From Nocardiopsis coralli (GTDB lineage: Bacteria > Actinomycetota > Actinomycetes > Streptosporangiales > Streptosporangiaceae), in assembly GCF_014892575.1 (NCBI RefSeq), contig NZ_JADBGI010000015.1:62001-126000 (forward strand): a stretch of 64,000 nucleotides of DNA. Reading direction: 5' to 3'. The notes under the pieces are model-generated. The model was not told the origin of the DNA. It was given only the letters and a program-made list of their open reading frames with translations, and did no database searches. Position 1 is the first letter of the stretch. Each line of letters starts with the position of its first letter. A program made the position numbers and the translations under genes. Shown piece after piece: positions 8,068 through 17,891 of the stretch.

Positions 8068-8493
8068 TCAGGTCCGCGAGGCCAGCGTCCGGCTGCGCCC
8101 GCGGAACTCGGCGACCACGTCCCCGCCCCGGCGCACGGTCACGTCGTAGATCCCGCTGCGGCCCTGGACCACCCGTTCGGTGGCGGTGGCCACGAGCAGA
8201 TCACCCTCCTTCGCGGGGGCCACGAAGGTCACGTCGGCACCCGAGGCCACGGTGACCCCGCGCCCGTCCACGTTGCAGGCACACGCGAAGGCGGTGTCGG
8301 CCAGCGTGAACACGAACCCGCCGTGTGCGATGCCGTGGCCGTTGACCATGAGGGGGCCCACGGCCATCTCCACCACCGCCCTTCCGTGGCCGGCCTCGAC
8401 CAGGCGCATGCCCAGGTTCTTGGAGGCGCGGTCGGCCTCGAACATGCGGCGGGCGGTCTCGTTCTCCCCCTGCGGGGTTGGGGTGGCGCTCAT
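8068..8493 (-). CDS. paaI: Hydroxyphenylacetyl-CoA thioesterase PaaI
   Basis: A 141-residue hotdog-fold thioesterase. The signature NGHGIAHGGFVFTLADTAFA (residues about 51-70) contains the conserved His-Gly-Gly and acidic residue of PaaI; VTFVAPAKEGDLLVA follows. In phenylacetate degradation PaaI hydrolyses dead-end or excess CoA thioesters, protecting the CoA pool. It lies last in the paa island, 116 bases after paaE. A 24-base perfect palindrome sits in that gap, so it may be transcribed separately or by read-through. Length is usual for the family. The ATG start has a GGGGAG about 18 bases upstream, a weak ribosome site. Confidence 0.92.
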   Translation of the reverse strand: MSATPTPQGENETARRMFEADRASKNLGMRLVEAGHGRAVVEMAVGPLMVNGHGIAHGGFVFTLADTAFACACNVDGRGVTVASGADVTFVAPAKEGDLLVATATERVVQGRSGIYDVTVRRGGDVVAEFRGRSRTLASRT

Positions 8494-8578
8494 CCGTGCG
8501 TCGGGCTCCCCGACCGGGCAGGGGCCCTTCTCCTTCCTCGAACCCGCCCTCCCGAGCGGGGCTGGATCTCCGGGGCGG

Positions 8579-8602
8579 GCGGGGGACCCGCGGGTCCCCC
8601 GC
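8579..8602 (-). terminator. Palindromic hairpin after paaE
   Basis: A perfect 24-base palindrome (half GCGGGGGACCCG) seven bases past the paaE stop. It is likely the terminator of the paaABCDE operon, or a processing hairpin before paaI. There is no U-tract. Confidence 0.55.
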
Positions 8603-8609
8603 GCTCGGC

Positions 8610-9704
8610 TCAGGAGTCGAAGTCGACCGTGAGCTCGTCGGTCGTGGGCAGCGACTGGCAGGCCAGCGCGTACCCGGCGTCGACCTCAGCCGGGGTCAGG
8701 GCGTAGTTGCGGCGCATCTGCACCTCGCCGTCGCAGACCCTGACACGGCAGGTTCCGCACACCCCGCCCTTGCAGGCGAAGGGCAGGTCGGGACGGTAAC
8801 GCTGGGCGGAGTCGAGCACCGGAACCCCCTGCGGGAGCGTCATGGTGCTGGAACGACCGTCCAGGACCACGGTGACCTCGCTGGAGGGGCCCTCGACCTC
8901 GGGCTCCTCGTGGCGGGCCTGGGGCGGCGGCTCCGCACCCTCGACGAAGAACAGCTCCTGGTGGATGCGCTCGCCCTCGACAGCGTGGTCGGCCAACACC
9001 TGCTGGGCATCGGTGACCATCCCATAGGGACCGCACAGCCACCAGTGGTCGACGGCGTCGGGCGCCACGACCGTGCTGAGCAGCTGGTCGAGCTTGTCGG
9101 CGTCGAGCCGCCCGGTGAACAGCTCCGACTCGCGCGGCTCCCGGGAGAGCACGTGCACCAGCTCCAGGCGTGCGCCGTAACGGTCCTTGAGGTCGGCGAG
9201 CTCATCGGCGAACATCACCGAGGCGCTGCGGCGGTTGCCGTACAGCAGCGTCACCGTGGAGTCGGTACGCGCCAGCAGCGAGGACGCCATCGACAGCATC
9301 GGGGTGATGCCGGACCCCGCGGCCACCAGCACGTGCCGGCCCGCGTGCCCCAGGTCGGGGCTGAACCGCCCGGTCGGGGCACCCACCTCGATCTCGTCGC
9401 CGGCCTGCACCTCCTTGACCAGCCAGCTGGAGAACAGCCCGCCCGAGACCAGGCGCACACCCACCCGGGGAGCCTCGCCGACGGGGGCGCAGATGGAGTA
9501 ACTGCGGCGCTCCTCCACCCCCTCGACCTCACGGCGCAGCGTCAAGGACTGGCCCGGCGCGAACGCGTAGAAGTCGGCCAGGTGGTCGGGAACGTCGAAG
9601 GTGACAGCGACGGCGTCGTCGCACAGGCGCTCGACGTCGGCCACGCGCAGCCGGTGGAACGCGGCCCGGTTGCGTGCGGGCGCTTCGGTCACGGTTGTGG
9701 ACAC
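8610..9704 (-). CDS. paaE: 1,2-phenylacetyl-CoA epoxidase reductase subunit PaaE
   Basis: A 364-residue NADPH:flavin/2Fe-2S electron-transfer protein. The N-terminal FAD domain carries RRSYSIC, the NAD(P) domain carries AAGSGITPMLSM, and a plant-type ferredoxin domain at the C-terminus has CKGGVCGTC plus a downstream Cys in LACQS that complete the 2Fe-2S site. It passes electrons from NADPH to the PaaA di-iron centre. I chose the GTG at 9704, three bases after the paaD stop and behind an AAGGAG site; the frame is open further upstream but that part overlaps paaD. It is the last gene of paaABCDE. Confidence 0.95.
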   Translation of the reverse strand: MSTTVTEAPARNRAAFHRLRVADVERLCDDAVAVTFDVPDHLADFYAFAPGQSLTLRREVEGVEERRSYSICAPVGEAPRVGVRLVSGGLFSSWLVKEVQAGDEIEVGAPTGRFSPDLGHAGRHVLVAAGSGITPMLSMASSLLARTDSTVTLLYGNRRSASVMFADELADLKDRYGARLELVHVLSREPRESELFTGRLDADKLDQLLSTVVAPDAVDHWWLCGPYGMVTDAQQVLADHAVEGERIHQELFFVEGAEPPPQARHEEPEVEGPSSEVTVVLDGRSSTMTLPQGVPVLDSAQRYRPDLPFACKGGVCGTCRVRVCDGEVQMRRNYALTPAEVDAGYALACQSLPTTDELTVDFDS

Positions 9705-9706
9705 TG

Positions 9707-10222
9707 TCAGATCTCCTTGACGTGCTCGAACGGTTCGAGGCAGCTGCGGCAGCGGTGCAACGACTTGCACGAGGTCGCACCGAACCGGGACAGCTCCTCG
9801 GTGTCGGCGCCACCGCACAGCGGGCAGCGCGGGACGGTCCTGGTGGGCGAAAGGGTGAGCGGGACGGGGCCGCTGGTGCGGGCCGGGGCCTGGCCGGGCG
9901 GGGAAATGCCGTGTTCGGAGAGCTTGCGGCGCCCCTCGTCGGTGATCCAGTCCGAGCTCCAGGCCGGCGACAGCGCGGTGCGTACCTCGACCTGCGCGAA
10001 ACCGGCGGCCCGGACCGCGCGGTCGACGTCCACCCGCATCTCGGCCAGTGCGGGGCACCCCGAGTAGGTGGGAGTGATCCACACCGCGACGGTGCCGTCC
10101 TCCTCGATCCGGACCTCCCTGAGGATGCCCAGGTCCTCGAGCGTGAGCATGGGCAGTTCGGGGTCGGTCACCGCCGCGGCGGCCCTGTGGGCACGGTCGC
10201 GGTCGGTCAGGGTGGTCACCAT
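9707..10222 (-). CDS. paaD: Phenylacetyl-CoA epoxidase assembly protein PaaD
   Basis: A 171-residue protein with an N-terminal MIP18/DUF59 domain (DPELPMLTLEDLGILREV; WITPTYSGCPALAEM) and a C-terminal zinc-ribbon-like domain with CPLCGG and CRSCLEPF. PaaD is needed for maturation of the epoxidase, probably for its Fe-S or di-iron centre. The ATG at 10222 overlaps the paaC stop by seven bases, giving tight coupling. The length matches the PaaD/PaaJ-type family (about 165-180). Confidence 0.94.
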   Translation of the reverse strand: MVTTLTDRDRAHRAAAAVTDPELPMLTLEDLGILREVRIEEDGTVAVWITPTYSGCPALAEMRVDVDRAVRAAGFAQVEVRTALSPAWSSDWITDEGRRKLSEHGISPPGQAPARTSGPVPLTLSPTRTVPRCPLCGGADTEELSRFGATSCKSLHRCRSCLEPFEHVKEI

Positions 10223-11094
10223 GACGCCTCCGGGTGCTCTCGGGCCACCTGCTGCATCTCCTCCAGCAGCGGGGCGAGCTCGGGACCGTGGTCGCCCTTG
10301 CGCCCGGCCACGGCCGGTTCGGGGAAGGGCCCGGGCTCGCCGAGGGTGGCGGTGGTCAGGACCTGGGCGAGCACGTCGTGGACCTCGCCGGCGACCGTGG
10401 CCGGGTCGACGCCCACGCCGAGCTCGGCCATACGGGCCTCGACGGGGTGGGTGGCGAACAGTTCGCCGGTGGCGGGCCACACGTGGGCGACCGCCTCGGC
10501 CATGCGCTCGTGGGAGTACTCGGTGCCGTCGCCCAGGCGCAGCGCCCAGGAGACCGCGTACTCGCGGTGGTAGGCCAGCTCGTTGACGGCCTTGGCGGCG
10601 ATCGCGGCCAGGACCGGGTCCCGGCTCTCGCGCAGCCGGCTCATCAGGGACAGCCGCCACCCGGACAGCACCAGCAGGGTCGTGATCGCGCGGGCGAAGT
10701 CGCCCCGGGGCGCCGCGGTCAGGCGCACGTTGCGGAACTGTGCGGCATCGCGCCGGTAGGCGAAGTCGTCCTCGTCCCGGCCGGTGCCGTCGGCCTGTCC
10801 GGCCCGGGCCAGCAGCAGGCGGGCCTGGCCGAGCAGGTCCAGCGCGATGTTGGCCAGGGCCACCTCCTCCTCCAGCTCGGGTGCGTCGGTCACCCACTGG
10901 CTCAGGCGCTGGGCCTGGACGAGGGCGTCGTCGCCGAGCATCTGGCAGTACCGCGCCAGTTCCTCACCGTCCACGCCCTCGGGGAGGGTGGTGTCCACAC
11001 CCGCGAGCGCCTCGGTGAAACCGGTACCGAAGGCCCAGCGGGCATCGCCGTCGTGTTCCTCGGCCAGTCCGGTGAAGATGTTGTCACCACTCAA
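10216..11094 (-). CDS. paaC: Phenylacetyl-CoA epoxidase structural subunit PaaC
   Basis: A 292-residue ferritin-like helical protein without a functional di-iron site; it partners PaaA in the epoxidase core. Typical parts are ARYCQMLGDDALVQAQRLSQ, VALANIALDLLGQARLLLAR and NELAYHREYAVSWALRLGDG. I chose a TTG start at 11094 because AGAGGAA lies seven bases upstream and the protein then begins LSGDNIFTGLAEE, the usual PaaC length. The frame extends 138 bases further but encodes Arg/Pro-rich nonsense across the paaB-paaC gap. A 76-base gap separates it from paaB. Confidence 0.94.
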   Translation of the reverse strand: MSGDNIFTGLAEEHDGDARWAFGTGFTEALAGVDTTLPEGVDGEELARYCQMLGDDALVQAQRLSQWVTDAPELEEEVALANIALDLLGQARLLLARAGQADGTGRDEDDFAYRRDAAQFRNVRLTAAPRGDFARAITTLLVLSGWRLSLMSRLRESRDPVLAAIAAKAVNELAYHREYAVSWALRLGDGTEYSHERMAEAVAHVWPATGELFATHPVEARMAELGVGVDPATVAGEVHDVLAQVLTTATLGEPGPFPEPAVAGRKGDHGPELAPLLEEMQQVAREHPEASW

Positions 11095-11170
11095 TGTCGT
11101 TCCTCTGTGCCTCTTCGGTCCCCTGGGTGCGTGCCCGTGCGGGCGGGCCGCGGCGCTGGTGCCGCGTCGC

Positions 11171-11482
11171 CTAGATGTGGGGGACGTCCTCGGGGATGGG
11201 GTAGAAGGTGGGGTGGCGGTAGACCTTGTCACCGCTCGGCTCGAAGAAGGGATCCTTCTCGTCCGGGCTGGAGGCGGTGATGTGCTCCGCGAGCACCACC
11301 CAGATGCTGACGCCCTCGTTGCGGCGCGTGTACAGGTTGCGGGCGTTGTGCAGCGCCATCTCGTCGTCGGGGGCGTGCAGGGAACCCACGTGGACGTGGT
11401 TCAGGCCCCGCTTGCCGCGGACGAAGACCTCGAAGAGCGGCCATTCGGGCCGGACGGGACCGGGCTTGTTCTCGGTGCTCAT
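11171..11482 (-). CDS. paaB: Phenylacetyl-CoA epoxidase subunit PaaB
   Basis: A 103-residue small subunit of the ring-epoxidising complex. [20 protein letters not shown] and [19 protein letters not shown] are diagnostic for PaaB, which bridges PaaA/PaaC heterodimers. The ATG overlaps the paaA stop by four bases (ATGA), so the genes are coupled. The start is set by that overlap; the open frame 63 bases upstream lies within paaA. Confidence 0.95.
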   Translation of the reverse strand: MSTENKPGPVRPEWPLFEVFVRGKRGLNHVHVGSLHAPDDEMALHNARNLYTRRNEGVSIWVVLAEHITASSPDEKDPFFEPSGDKVYRHPTFYPIPEDVPHI

Positions 11483-12453
11483 GCGGCCACCTCCTGGGAG
11501 TTCTGGTGCTTCTTCGCGTAGGCGGTGGCGGCCTCGCGGACCCACGCGCCCTTCTCGTGTGCGGCGCGGCGGCGGGCCACGCGTTCGGCGTTGCGGGGGC
11601 CCGAACCGGTGACGACCTGCTTGAACTCGTTCCAGTCGGGCTCACCGAAGTCGTACTGGCCGCTCTGCTCGTTCCAGGCCAGCTCGCTGTCGGGCAGCGT
11701 GACACCGAGCTTGTCGGCCTGGGGCACGGTCATGTCGACGAACTTCTGGCGCAGGGCGTCGTTGGTGTCGATCTTGATGCCCCACTCCAGCGACTGCTGG
11801 GTGTTGGGCGAGTCGGCGTCGGGCGGGCCGAACATCATCAGCGACGGCCACCACCAGCGGTCCACGGCGTCCTGGACCATCGCGCGCTGGCCCTCGGTGC
11901 CCTCCATCATGCGCATCAGCAGCTCGTAACCCTGGCGCTGGTGGAAGGACTCCTCCTTGCAGATGCGCACCATGGCGCGGGCGTAGGGCCCGAAGGAGGT
12001 GCGGCACAGCGGCACCTGGTTGCAGATGGCGGCGCCGTCCACGAGCCACCCGATGACACCGACGTCGGCGTAGGTCAGCGAGGGGTAGTTGAAGATCGAG
12101 GAGTACTTCTGGCGGCCCTCGATCAGACGCTCGGTCAGCTCGGCGCGGTCGATGCCGAGGGTCTCGGCGGCGGCGTAGAGGTACAGGCCGTGGCCCGCCT
12201 CGTCCTGGACCTTGGCGAGCAGGATGGCCTTGCGGCGCAGGCTCGGCGCGGACGCGATCCAGTCGCCCTCGGGCTGCATGCCGATGATCTCGGAGTGCGC
12301 GTGCTGGGCGACCTGGCGCACGAGTGTCTTGCGGTAGCCCTCCGGCATCCAGTCACGGGGTTCGATGCGCTGGTTGGCGGCGACCTTCGCGTCGAAGTCG
12401 GCCTGCCGAGCCTGGTCGGCACCGGGGGGCGCTTCCTGGGCCGTGGTTGTCAT
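11479..12453 (-). CDS. paaA: 1,2-phenylacetyl-CoA epoxidase catalytic subunit PaaA
   Basis: A 324-residue di-iron oxygenase subunit that epoxidises the aromatic ring of phenylacetyl-CoA. The four-helix-bundle ligands are visible in [19 protein letters not shown] and in [18 protein letters not shown] (two ExxH-like motifs). [15 protein letters not shown] near residue 52 is also diagnostic. It is the first gene of paaABCDE; its ATG has a GGAG four bases upstream. A palindromic operator lies 18 bases upstream of the start codon, placing the operon under the same control as paaJFHG and paaK. Confidence 0.96.
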   Translation of the reverse strand: MTTTAQEAPPGADQARQADFDAKVAANQRIEPRDWMPEGYRKTLVRQVAQHAHSEIIGMQPEGDWIASAPSLRRKAILLAKVQDEAGHGLYLYAAAETLGIDRAELTERLIEGRQKYSSIFNYPSLTYADVGVIGWLVDGAAICNQVPLCRTSFGPYARAMVRICKEESFHQRQGYELLMRMMEGTEGQRAMVQDAVDRWWWPSLMMFGPPDADSPNTQQSLEWGIKIDTNDALRQKFVDMTVPQADKLGVTLPDSELAWNEQSGQYDFGEPDWNEFKQVVTGSGPRNAERVARRRAAHEKGAWVREAATAYAKKHQNSQEVAA

Positions 12454-12470
12454 GGTTCTCCGTCCCCATT

Positions 12471-12492
12471 GATAACCGAACGTTCGGTCAGT
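12471..12492. promoter_or_regulatory. PaaR-type operator upstream of paaA
   Basis: The perfect 14-bp palindrome ACCGAACGTTCGGT (12475-12488) is followed by CAGT. The identical core plus CAGTAA occurs 3.86 kb away between paaK and paaJ. It fits the operator I recall for the TetR-type repressor PaaR of Corynebacterium glutamicum (half-sites ACTNACCG and CGGTNAGT around a central CG spacing). The repressor gene is not in the window. Confidence 0.8.
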
Positions 12493-12504
12493 AATTAGTA
12501 TCCC

Positions 12505-12587
12505 CGGATCCGGCCGCCCGATGCAAGTCCCCGGGCGGCCGGATCCGAACGCGGCAGGAACGGGCCGCCCGCAGGCGGCCCCGTCCC
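12505..12587 (-). terminator. Terminator hairpins after paaJFHG
   Basis: A perfect 16-bp inverted repeat (CGGATCCGGCCGCCCG at 12505-12520 with its complement at 12532-12547, 11-base loop). It is preceded, on the minus strand, by a second hairpin around GCCGCC/GGCGGC at about 12563-12587. Both lie between paaG and the paaA promoter, so they insulate the two minus-strand operons. There is no U-tract. Confidence 0.7.
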
Positions 12588-13376
12588 TCAGCTGCCGGAG
12601 AAGGCCGGCTTCTCCTTGTTCAGGAAGGACTTCACCGCACCGACGTGGTCGCCGGTCACCCCCAGCTGGTTCTGGAGATCGGCCTCCTCCTCCAACAGCT
12701 CGGGCAGATCGCGGCCGCCCTCGGAGGCCGAACGCACCTCGCGCTTGGCCGCCACGAACGCGCTGGTGGGCCCGGCGGCCAACACCGAGGCCAGCTCACG
12801 GGCGCGCTGCTCCCAGGCGTCGTCGTCCACGACCTCGGTGACCAGACCCAGCTCGTGCGCCCGCTCCGCGGCGATCGTCGTGCCCAGGAGCATCATCTCC
12901 ATGGCACGCGCACTGCCCAACGCACGCACCAAACGCACCGCCAGCCCCGAGTCCGAGGCCAGGCCGATACCGGTGAAGGCGGTGCCGAACTTGGCCCGGC
13001 GCGCGGCCACCCGCACGTCCCCGGCCAGCGCGAAACCCAGCCCGGCACCCACACAGGCACCGCCGATACCGACCACGACCGGAACCTGGATCGACTCGAA
13101 GGTCTGCACGATGGGGTTGTAGTGCTCGCGCACCGTCGTCAGAGCCTGCTCGGGCTCCTCGTCCAGGATCCTGGCGTGCTCGGCCAGGTCCTGACCCACG
13201 CAGAAGGCCTTCTCCGAACCCAGCAACAGCACCGCACGCGCGGTGGTGGACTCGGCCGCCAGACGCAGTGCACCCAGCAGCTCCTCCTTGACCTCGCGGG
13301 TCAGGGCCGGGCTGTTGAGCCGCACCGTGGCCAGACCGTCGGCCTCGACGAACTCCGCCGCCTTCTGATCGCTCAC
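12588..13376 (-). CDS. paaG: 2-(1,2-epoxy-1,2-dihydrophenyl)acetyl-CoA isomerase PaaG
   Basis: A 262-residue crotonase-fold protein. The oxyanion-hole segments are [16 protein letters not shown] and [39 protein letters not shown] carries the acidic residue typical of PaaG-type isomerases rather than hydratases. It converts the ring epoxide to oxepin-CoA and also acts later on the ring-opened chain. I chose a GTG start four bases after the paaH stop; the upstream frame lies inside paaH. It is the last gene of paaJFHG. The split between PaaG and PaaF roles is inferred from motif and length. Confidence 0.85.
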   Translation of the reverse strand: MSDQKAAEFVEADGLATVRLNSPALTREVKEELLGALRLAAESTTARAVLLLGSEKAFCVGQDLAEHARILDEEPEQALTTVREHYNPIVQTFESIQVPVVVGIGGACVGAGLGFALAGDVRVAARRAKFGTAFTGIGLASDSGLAVRLVRALGSARAMEMMLLGTTIAAERAHELGLVTEVVDDDAWEQRARELASVLAAGPTSAFVAAKREVRSASEGGRDLPELLEEEADLQNQLGVTGDHVGAVKSFLNKEKPAFSGS

Positions 13377-13380
13377 GCTC

Positions 13381-14253
13381 TCACTCCTCGTTCCAGTCGT
13401 GGAAACCCGCGCCGCTCTTGCGGCCGAGCTTGCCCTCGGCGACCTTACGGCGCAAGAGCTCCGGCGGCGCGAACCGGTCCCCCAGTTCACCCGCCAGGTG
13501 CTCGGCGATGGCCAGGCGCACGTCGAGCCCCACCAGATCGGTCAACTTGAGCGGACCCATCGGGTGCCGGTAACCCAACTCCATCGCGGTGTCGATGTCG
13601 GCCGGGGAAGCGACCTCCTCCTCCACCATCCGGATCGCCTCCAACCCCAGCGCCACGCCGAGGCGGCTCGTGGCGAAACCGGGGGCGTCGCGGACCACGA
13701 TCTCGGCCTTGCCCAGCGCACCGACCCAGCCGCGCACCGACTCCAGCACCGCCGGGTCGGTCTCGGGCGCGGTCACGATCTCCACCAGCTTGGACGCCGG
13801 AACCGGGTTGAAGAAGTGCGTGCCCAGGAACCGCGCGGGACGCTTCAACGCCGCCGCCAGCTCGGTCACCGACAGCGAACTGGTGTTGGAGGCCAGGACG
13901 GTGTCCTCGTCCACGGCCGCCTCGGCCGCGGTGAGCACGGCGATCTTGAGCTCGGGCTTCTCGGGCACGGCCTCCACGACCAACCCGGTCCCCGCGGGGA
14001 TCTTCTCCGCCGAGTCCACGGTCGACAGCGCCGCCAGGTAGGCCCCGGGCTCGCCCTCGATCTTGCCGCGCTCACGCGCCTTGTCCAGCCCTGCCGCCAC
14101 ACGCTCGCGCCCGGCCGCGGCGGCCTCCTCGGTGGCCTCCACCAGCACCACGGAAGCGCCCGCGGTGAGGAACTGCTGGACGATACCGGCACCCATGGTG
14201 CCCCCGCCGATCACAGCGACGGACGCGGGCACGGCCTGCTCGGTGTTGCTCAA
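13381..14253 (-). CDS. paaH: 3-hydroxyacyl-CoA (3-hydroxyadipyl-CoA) dehydrogenase PaaH
   Basis: A 290-residue NAD-dependent dehydrogenase of the 3-hydroxybutyryl-CoA dehydrogenase family. The Rossmann loop VAVIGGGTMGAGIVQQF lies at residues 13-29, LASNTSSLSVTELA and RFLGTHFFNPVPASKLVEI hold the catalytic serine/histidine region, and the C-terminal domain has GYRHPMGPLKLTDLVGLD. It oxidises 3-hydroxyadipyl-CoA in the phenylacetate pathway. The start is a TTG overlapping the paaF stop (TTGA), with AGGAAG ten bases upstream. An upstream open frame encodes Arg-rich nonsense within paaF. Confidence 0.92.
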   Translation of the reverse strand: MSNTEQAVPASVAVIGGGTMGAGIVQQFLTAGASVVLVEATEEAAAAGRERVAAGLDKARERGKIEGEPGAYLAALSTVDSAEKIPAGTGLVVEAVPEKPELKIAVLTAAEAAVDEDTVLASNTSSLSVTELAAALKRPARFLGTHFFNPVPASKLVEIVTAPETDPAVLESVRGWVGALGKAEIVVRDAPGFATSRLGVALGLEAIRMVEEEVASPADIDTAMELGYRHPMGPLKLTDLVGLDVRLAIAEHLAGELGDRFAPPELLRRKVAEGKLGRKSGAGFHDWNEE

Positions 14254-14989
14254 CGCTTCTTCCTCTCCAGGAAACCGGTCATCCGGTCGTGTTTGTCGGC
14301 GCTCTCGAACAGCACCGCCTGCGTCAGGTCGTCGGCCAGCGGGTGGGGGCCCTCCGCGTCCACGACCATCTTGGTCAGGCGCAGGGCCTGGGCCGAGCTC
14401 TTGGCCATACGGTCCAGCAGGCCGTGGGCGCGCTCGCGCAGCTCCTCGGAGGGCACGATCTCGGCGACCAGGCCGTGGCGCAGGGCCGCGTCGGCGTCGA
14501 GCCTGAACCCGCCCAGCAGAACCTGTTTGGCCACCGAGACACCCACCAGCTCGCGCAGGCGCCAGCACGCACCGGCCCCCGCGATGATGCCCAGGCCCGG
14601 CTCGGGCTGGGCGAAGACCGCCGTCGGGGTGGCGATACGGATGTCGCAGGCGTAGGACAGCTCGGCGCCCCCGCCCAACGCGAACCCGTCCACCGCTGCC
14701 ACGGTGGGCGCCTGGAGGCGGTGCAACCGCTCGAACAGGCGGCTGTTGATCCCGGCCAGGGCCTCCTCACGGCCGCGGGCGCGCAGCTCGGAGATGTCGG
14801 CGCCGCCGGCGAAGACGGTCCCGTGCCCGGTCAGCAGCAGGGGCCTGGGATCGGCCTCGATCTCGGCGCACACGTGGTGCAGTTCCTCGATCATGCGGCC
14901 GTTGATGGCGTTGCGGGCCTCGGGGCGGTGCAGCTCCACCACCACGCGGTCCTCACGCCGGTCGACGTTCAGGGTCTCGAAGTTCTCAC

Positions 14990-14993
<4 letters not shown>
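14250..14993 (-). CDS. paaF: Enoyl-CoA hydratase, PaaF-type
   Basis: A 247-residue crotonase. HGTVFAGGADISELRAR and DGFALGGGAELSYACDIRIA form the oxyanion hole; AQPEPGLGIIAGAGACWRL carries the hydratase glutamates. In the pathway PaaF hydrates 2,3-dehydroadipyl-CoA. The start is a GTG overlapping the paaJ stop (GTGA), and the stop overlaps the paaH start, so paaJ-paaF-paaH are tightly coupled. Assignment as PaaF rather than a general hydratase rests on position between paaJ and paaH. Confidence 0.88.
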
Positions 14994-16221
<1,228 letters not shown>

Positions 16222-16225
<4 letters not shown>

Positions 16226-16281
16226 GTGTGGCCTCCCATGTTAATCGTGGTGGTTCGTGCCACCATCGTCTGTGAACTCAT
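16222..16281 (-). CDS. 19-residue leader ORF coupled to paaJ
   Basis: On the minus strand an AAGGAG site is followed eight bases later by an ATG opening a 19-codon ORF, MSSQTMVARTTTINMGGHT. Its TGA overlaps the GTG of paaJ (GTGA). Ideal ribosome-site spacing and stop/start overlap suggest a translated leader peptide that couples to paaJ. The run of three threonines could allow attenuation, but I see no terminator/antiterminator pair, so coupling is the simpler reading. It could be chance; there is no homologue I recognise. Confidence 0.45.
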
Positions 16282-16293
16282 CGACACATCTCC

Positions 16294-16326
16294 TTGACAC
16301 GGCTGGCCGGAGACTGAATTAATGCA
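16294..16326 (+). promoter_or_regulatory. Putative paaK promoter
   Basis: TTGACA at 16294-16299 is a consensus -35. An AT-rich segment GAATTAATGCATTA begins 17 bases later and should hold the -10. The palindromic operator at 16329 immediately follows, where a repressor would block initiation. TAATGCATTA is itself a perfect palindrome and could serve the divergent paaJ promoter. Confidence 0.5.
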
Positions 16327-16328
16327 TT

Positions 16329-16350
16329 AGTAACCGAACGTTCGGTCAGT
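16329..16350. promoter_or_regulatory. PaaR-type operator between paaJ and paaK
   Basis: The core ACCGAACGTTCGGT (16333-16346) is flanked by AGTA on the left and CAGT on the right, so both outer AGT/ACT-like arms are nearly complete. It is the same core as the site upstream of paaA. It sits in the divergent paaJ/paaK region and could repress both. Confidence 0.82.
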
Positions 16351-16468
16351 AAGCAAGTCGGTCGTCCCCGCAGACGGACCGCGTCCACCCGACGCGCGGC
16401 CCATCCCGCCGACCCCACCCAGGCATCCGGCCTGGCGGAACAACCGCGCTCAGTATCCGGAGAGGCCC

Positions 16469-17824
16469 ATGGCAATCCACGACACCACCCCGCAGTCGGC
16501 CGGTGCTGCCCTTCCCCAGCGTCTCGGGCAGGCGCCGGACCCCCAGGCGCTCGACCCGGCCGAACGAATGAGTGTCGACGAACTGCGCGCCACGCAGCTC
16601 ACCCGCCTGAAATGGACCCTGAAGCACGCCTACGAGAACGTGCCGCTGTACAAGCGCAAGTTCGACGAGGCCGGCGTGCGCCCCGAGGACCTCAGGACCC
16701 TGGAGGACCTCGCCCTCTTCCCCCACACGACCAAGGCCGACCTGCGCGACACCTACCCCTTCGGCATGTTCGCGGTCCCCCAGGAACAGGTCAGCCGCAT
16801 CCACGCCTCCAGCGGAACCACGGGCCGCCCCACCGTGGTCGGCTACACCAAGGAGGACATCGACACCTGGGCCGGCGTCGTCGCCCGCTCCGTGCGCGCC
16901 GCCGGCGGCCGCCCCGGCCACAAGGTGCACGTCTCCTACGGGTACGGGCTCTTCACCGGTGGGCTCGGCGCCCACTACGGCGCGGAGAAACTGGGCTGCA
17001 CCGTCATCCCCGCCTCCGGCGGCCAGACCGCCAAGCAGGTCCAACTCATCCAGGACTTCCGGCCCGAGATCATCATGGTCACGCCCAGTTACATGCTGAC
17101 CCTGATGGACGAGTTCGAGCGCCAGGGCATCGACCCCCGCACGACCTCCCTCAAGACCGGCATCTTCGGCGCCGAGCCCTGGACCGAGCAGATGCGCCGC
17201 GAGATCGAGGAACGCTTCGACATCAACGCGGTCGACATCTACGGCCTCTCGGAGGTCATGGGTCCGGGTGTGGCCAACGAGTGCGTCGAGACCAAGGACG
17301 GCCTCCACATCTGGGAGGACCACTTCTACCCCGAGGTCCTCGACCCCGTCAGCCACGACGTCCTGCCCGACGGCGACAACGGCGAGCTCGTCTTCACCTC
17401 GCTCACCAAGCAGGCCATGCCCATCATCCGCTACCGCACCCGCGACCTCACCACGCTGCGCCCGGGCACCGCCCGCCCCATGCGCCGCATGGACAAGGTC
17501 ACCGGCCGCAGCGACGACATGATCATCCTGCGCGGTGTCAACGTCTTCCCCACCCAGATCGAGGAGGTCATCCTCGGCCTGGACGGGCTCGCCCCGCACT
17601 TCCAGCTCGTCCTGACCCGCGACGGGCGCCTGGACCGCATGGCCGTGCGCGTGGAGGCCGCCCCCGACTGCACGGCGGACCGCCGCGTGAGCCTGAGCAA
17701 GGAGATCGTGGCCACCGTCAAGGACAAGGTCGGCGTGAGCGTCACCGTCGACGTCGTCGACCCCGAGGGCATCGAGCGCTCCGTCGGCAAGTTCCGCCGC
17801 ATCATCGACCAGCGTCCGCGCTGA
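16469..17824 (+). CDS. paaK: Phenylacetate--CoA ligase PaaK
   Basis: A 451-residue adenylate-forming ligase that activates phenylacetate to phenylacetyl-CoA, the entry step of the pathway. The P-loop is IHASSGTTGRPTVVGYTKED (near residue 111), followed by VDIYGLSEVMGPGVANECVE, YRTRDLTTLRPG and the hinge GRSDDMIILRGVNVFPTQIE; the C-terminal AMP-binding_C_2 domain ends QRPR. It starts with ATG behind GGAGAGG. It is divergent from paaJFHG and shares the operator region. Length and motifs match the bacterial PaaK family closely. Confidence 0.96.
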   Translation: MAIHDTTPQSAGAALPQRLGQAPDPQALDPAERMSVDELRATQLTRLKWTLKHAYENVPLYKRKFDEAGVRPEDLRTLEDLALFPHTTKADLRDTYPFGMFAVPQEQVSRIHASSGTTGRPTVVGYTKEDIDTWAGVVARSVRAAGGRPGHKVHVSYGYGLFTGGLGAHYGAEKLGCTVIPASGGQTAKQVQLIQDFRPEIIMVTPSYMLTLMDEFERQGIDPRTTSLKTGIFGAEPWTEQMRREIEERFDINAVDIYGLSEVMGPGVANECVETKDGLHIWEDHFYPEVLDPVSHDVLPDGDNGELVFTSLTKQAMPIIRYRTRDLTTLRPGTARPMRRMDKVTGRSDDMIILRGVNVFPTQIEEVILGLDGLAPHFQLVLTRDGRLDRMAVRVEAAPDCTADRRVSLSKEIVATVKDKVGVSVTVDVVDPEGIERSVGKFRRIIDQRPR

Positions 17825-17840
17825 CCCGAAGCACGACACC

Positions 17841-17872
17841 GAGCCCGCCGGGAGGCCACGCCCGGCGGGCTC
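17841..17872. terminator. Shared hairpin between paaK and the Methyltransf_19 gene
   Basis: A 12-bp perfect stem GAGCCCGCCGGG/CCCGGCGGGCTC with an 8-base loop, between two convergent genes. It can act in both directions; no U-tract on either side. Confidence 0.65.
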
Positions 17873-17891
17873 TCGGCGTTCCCGGGCCCGA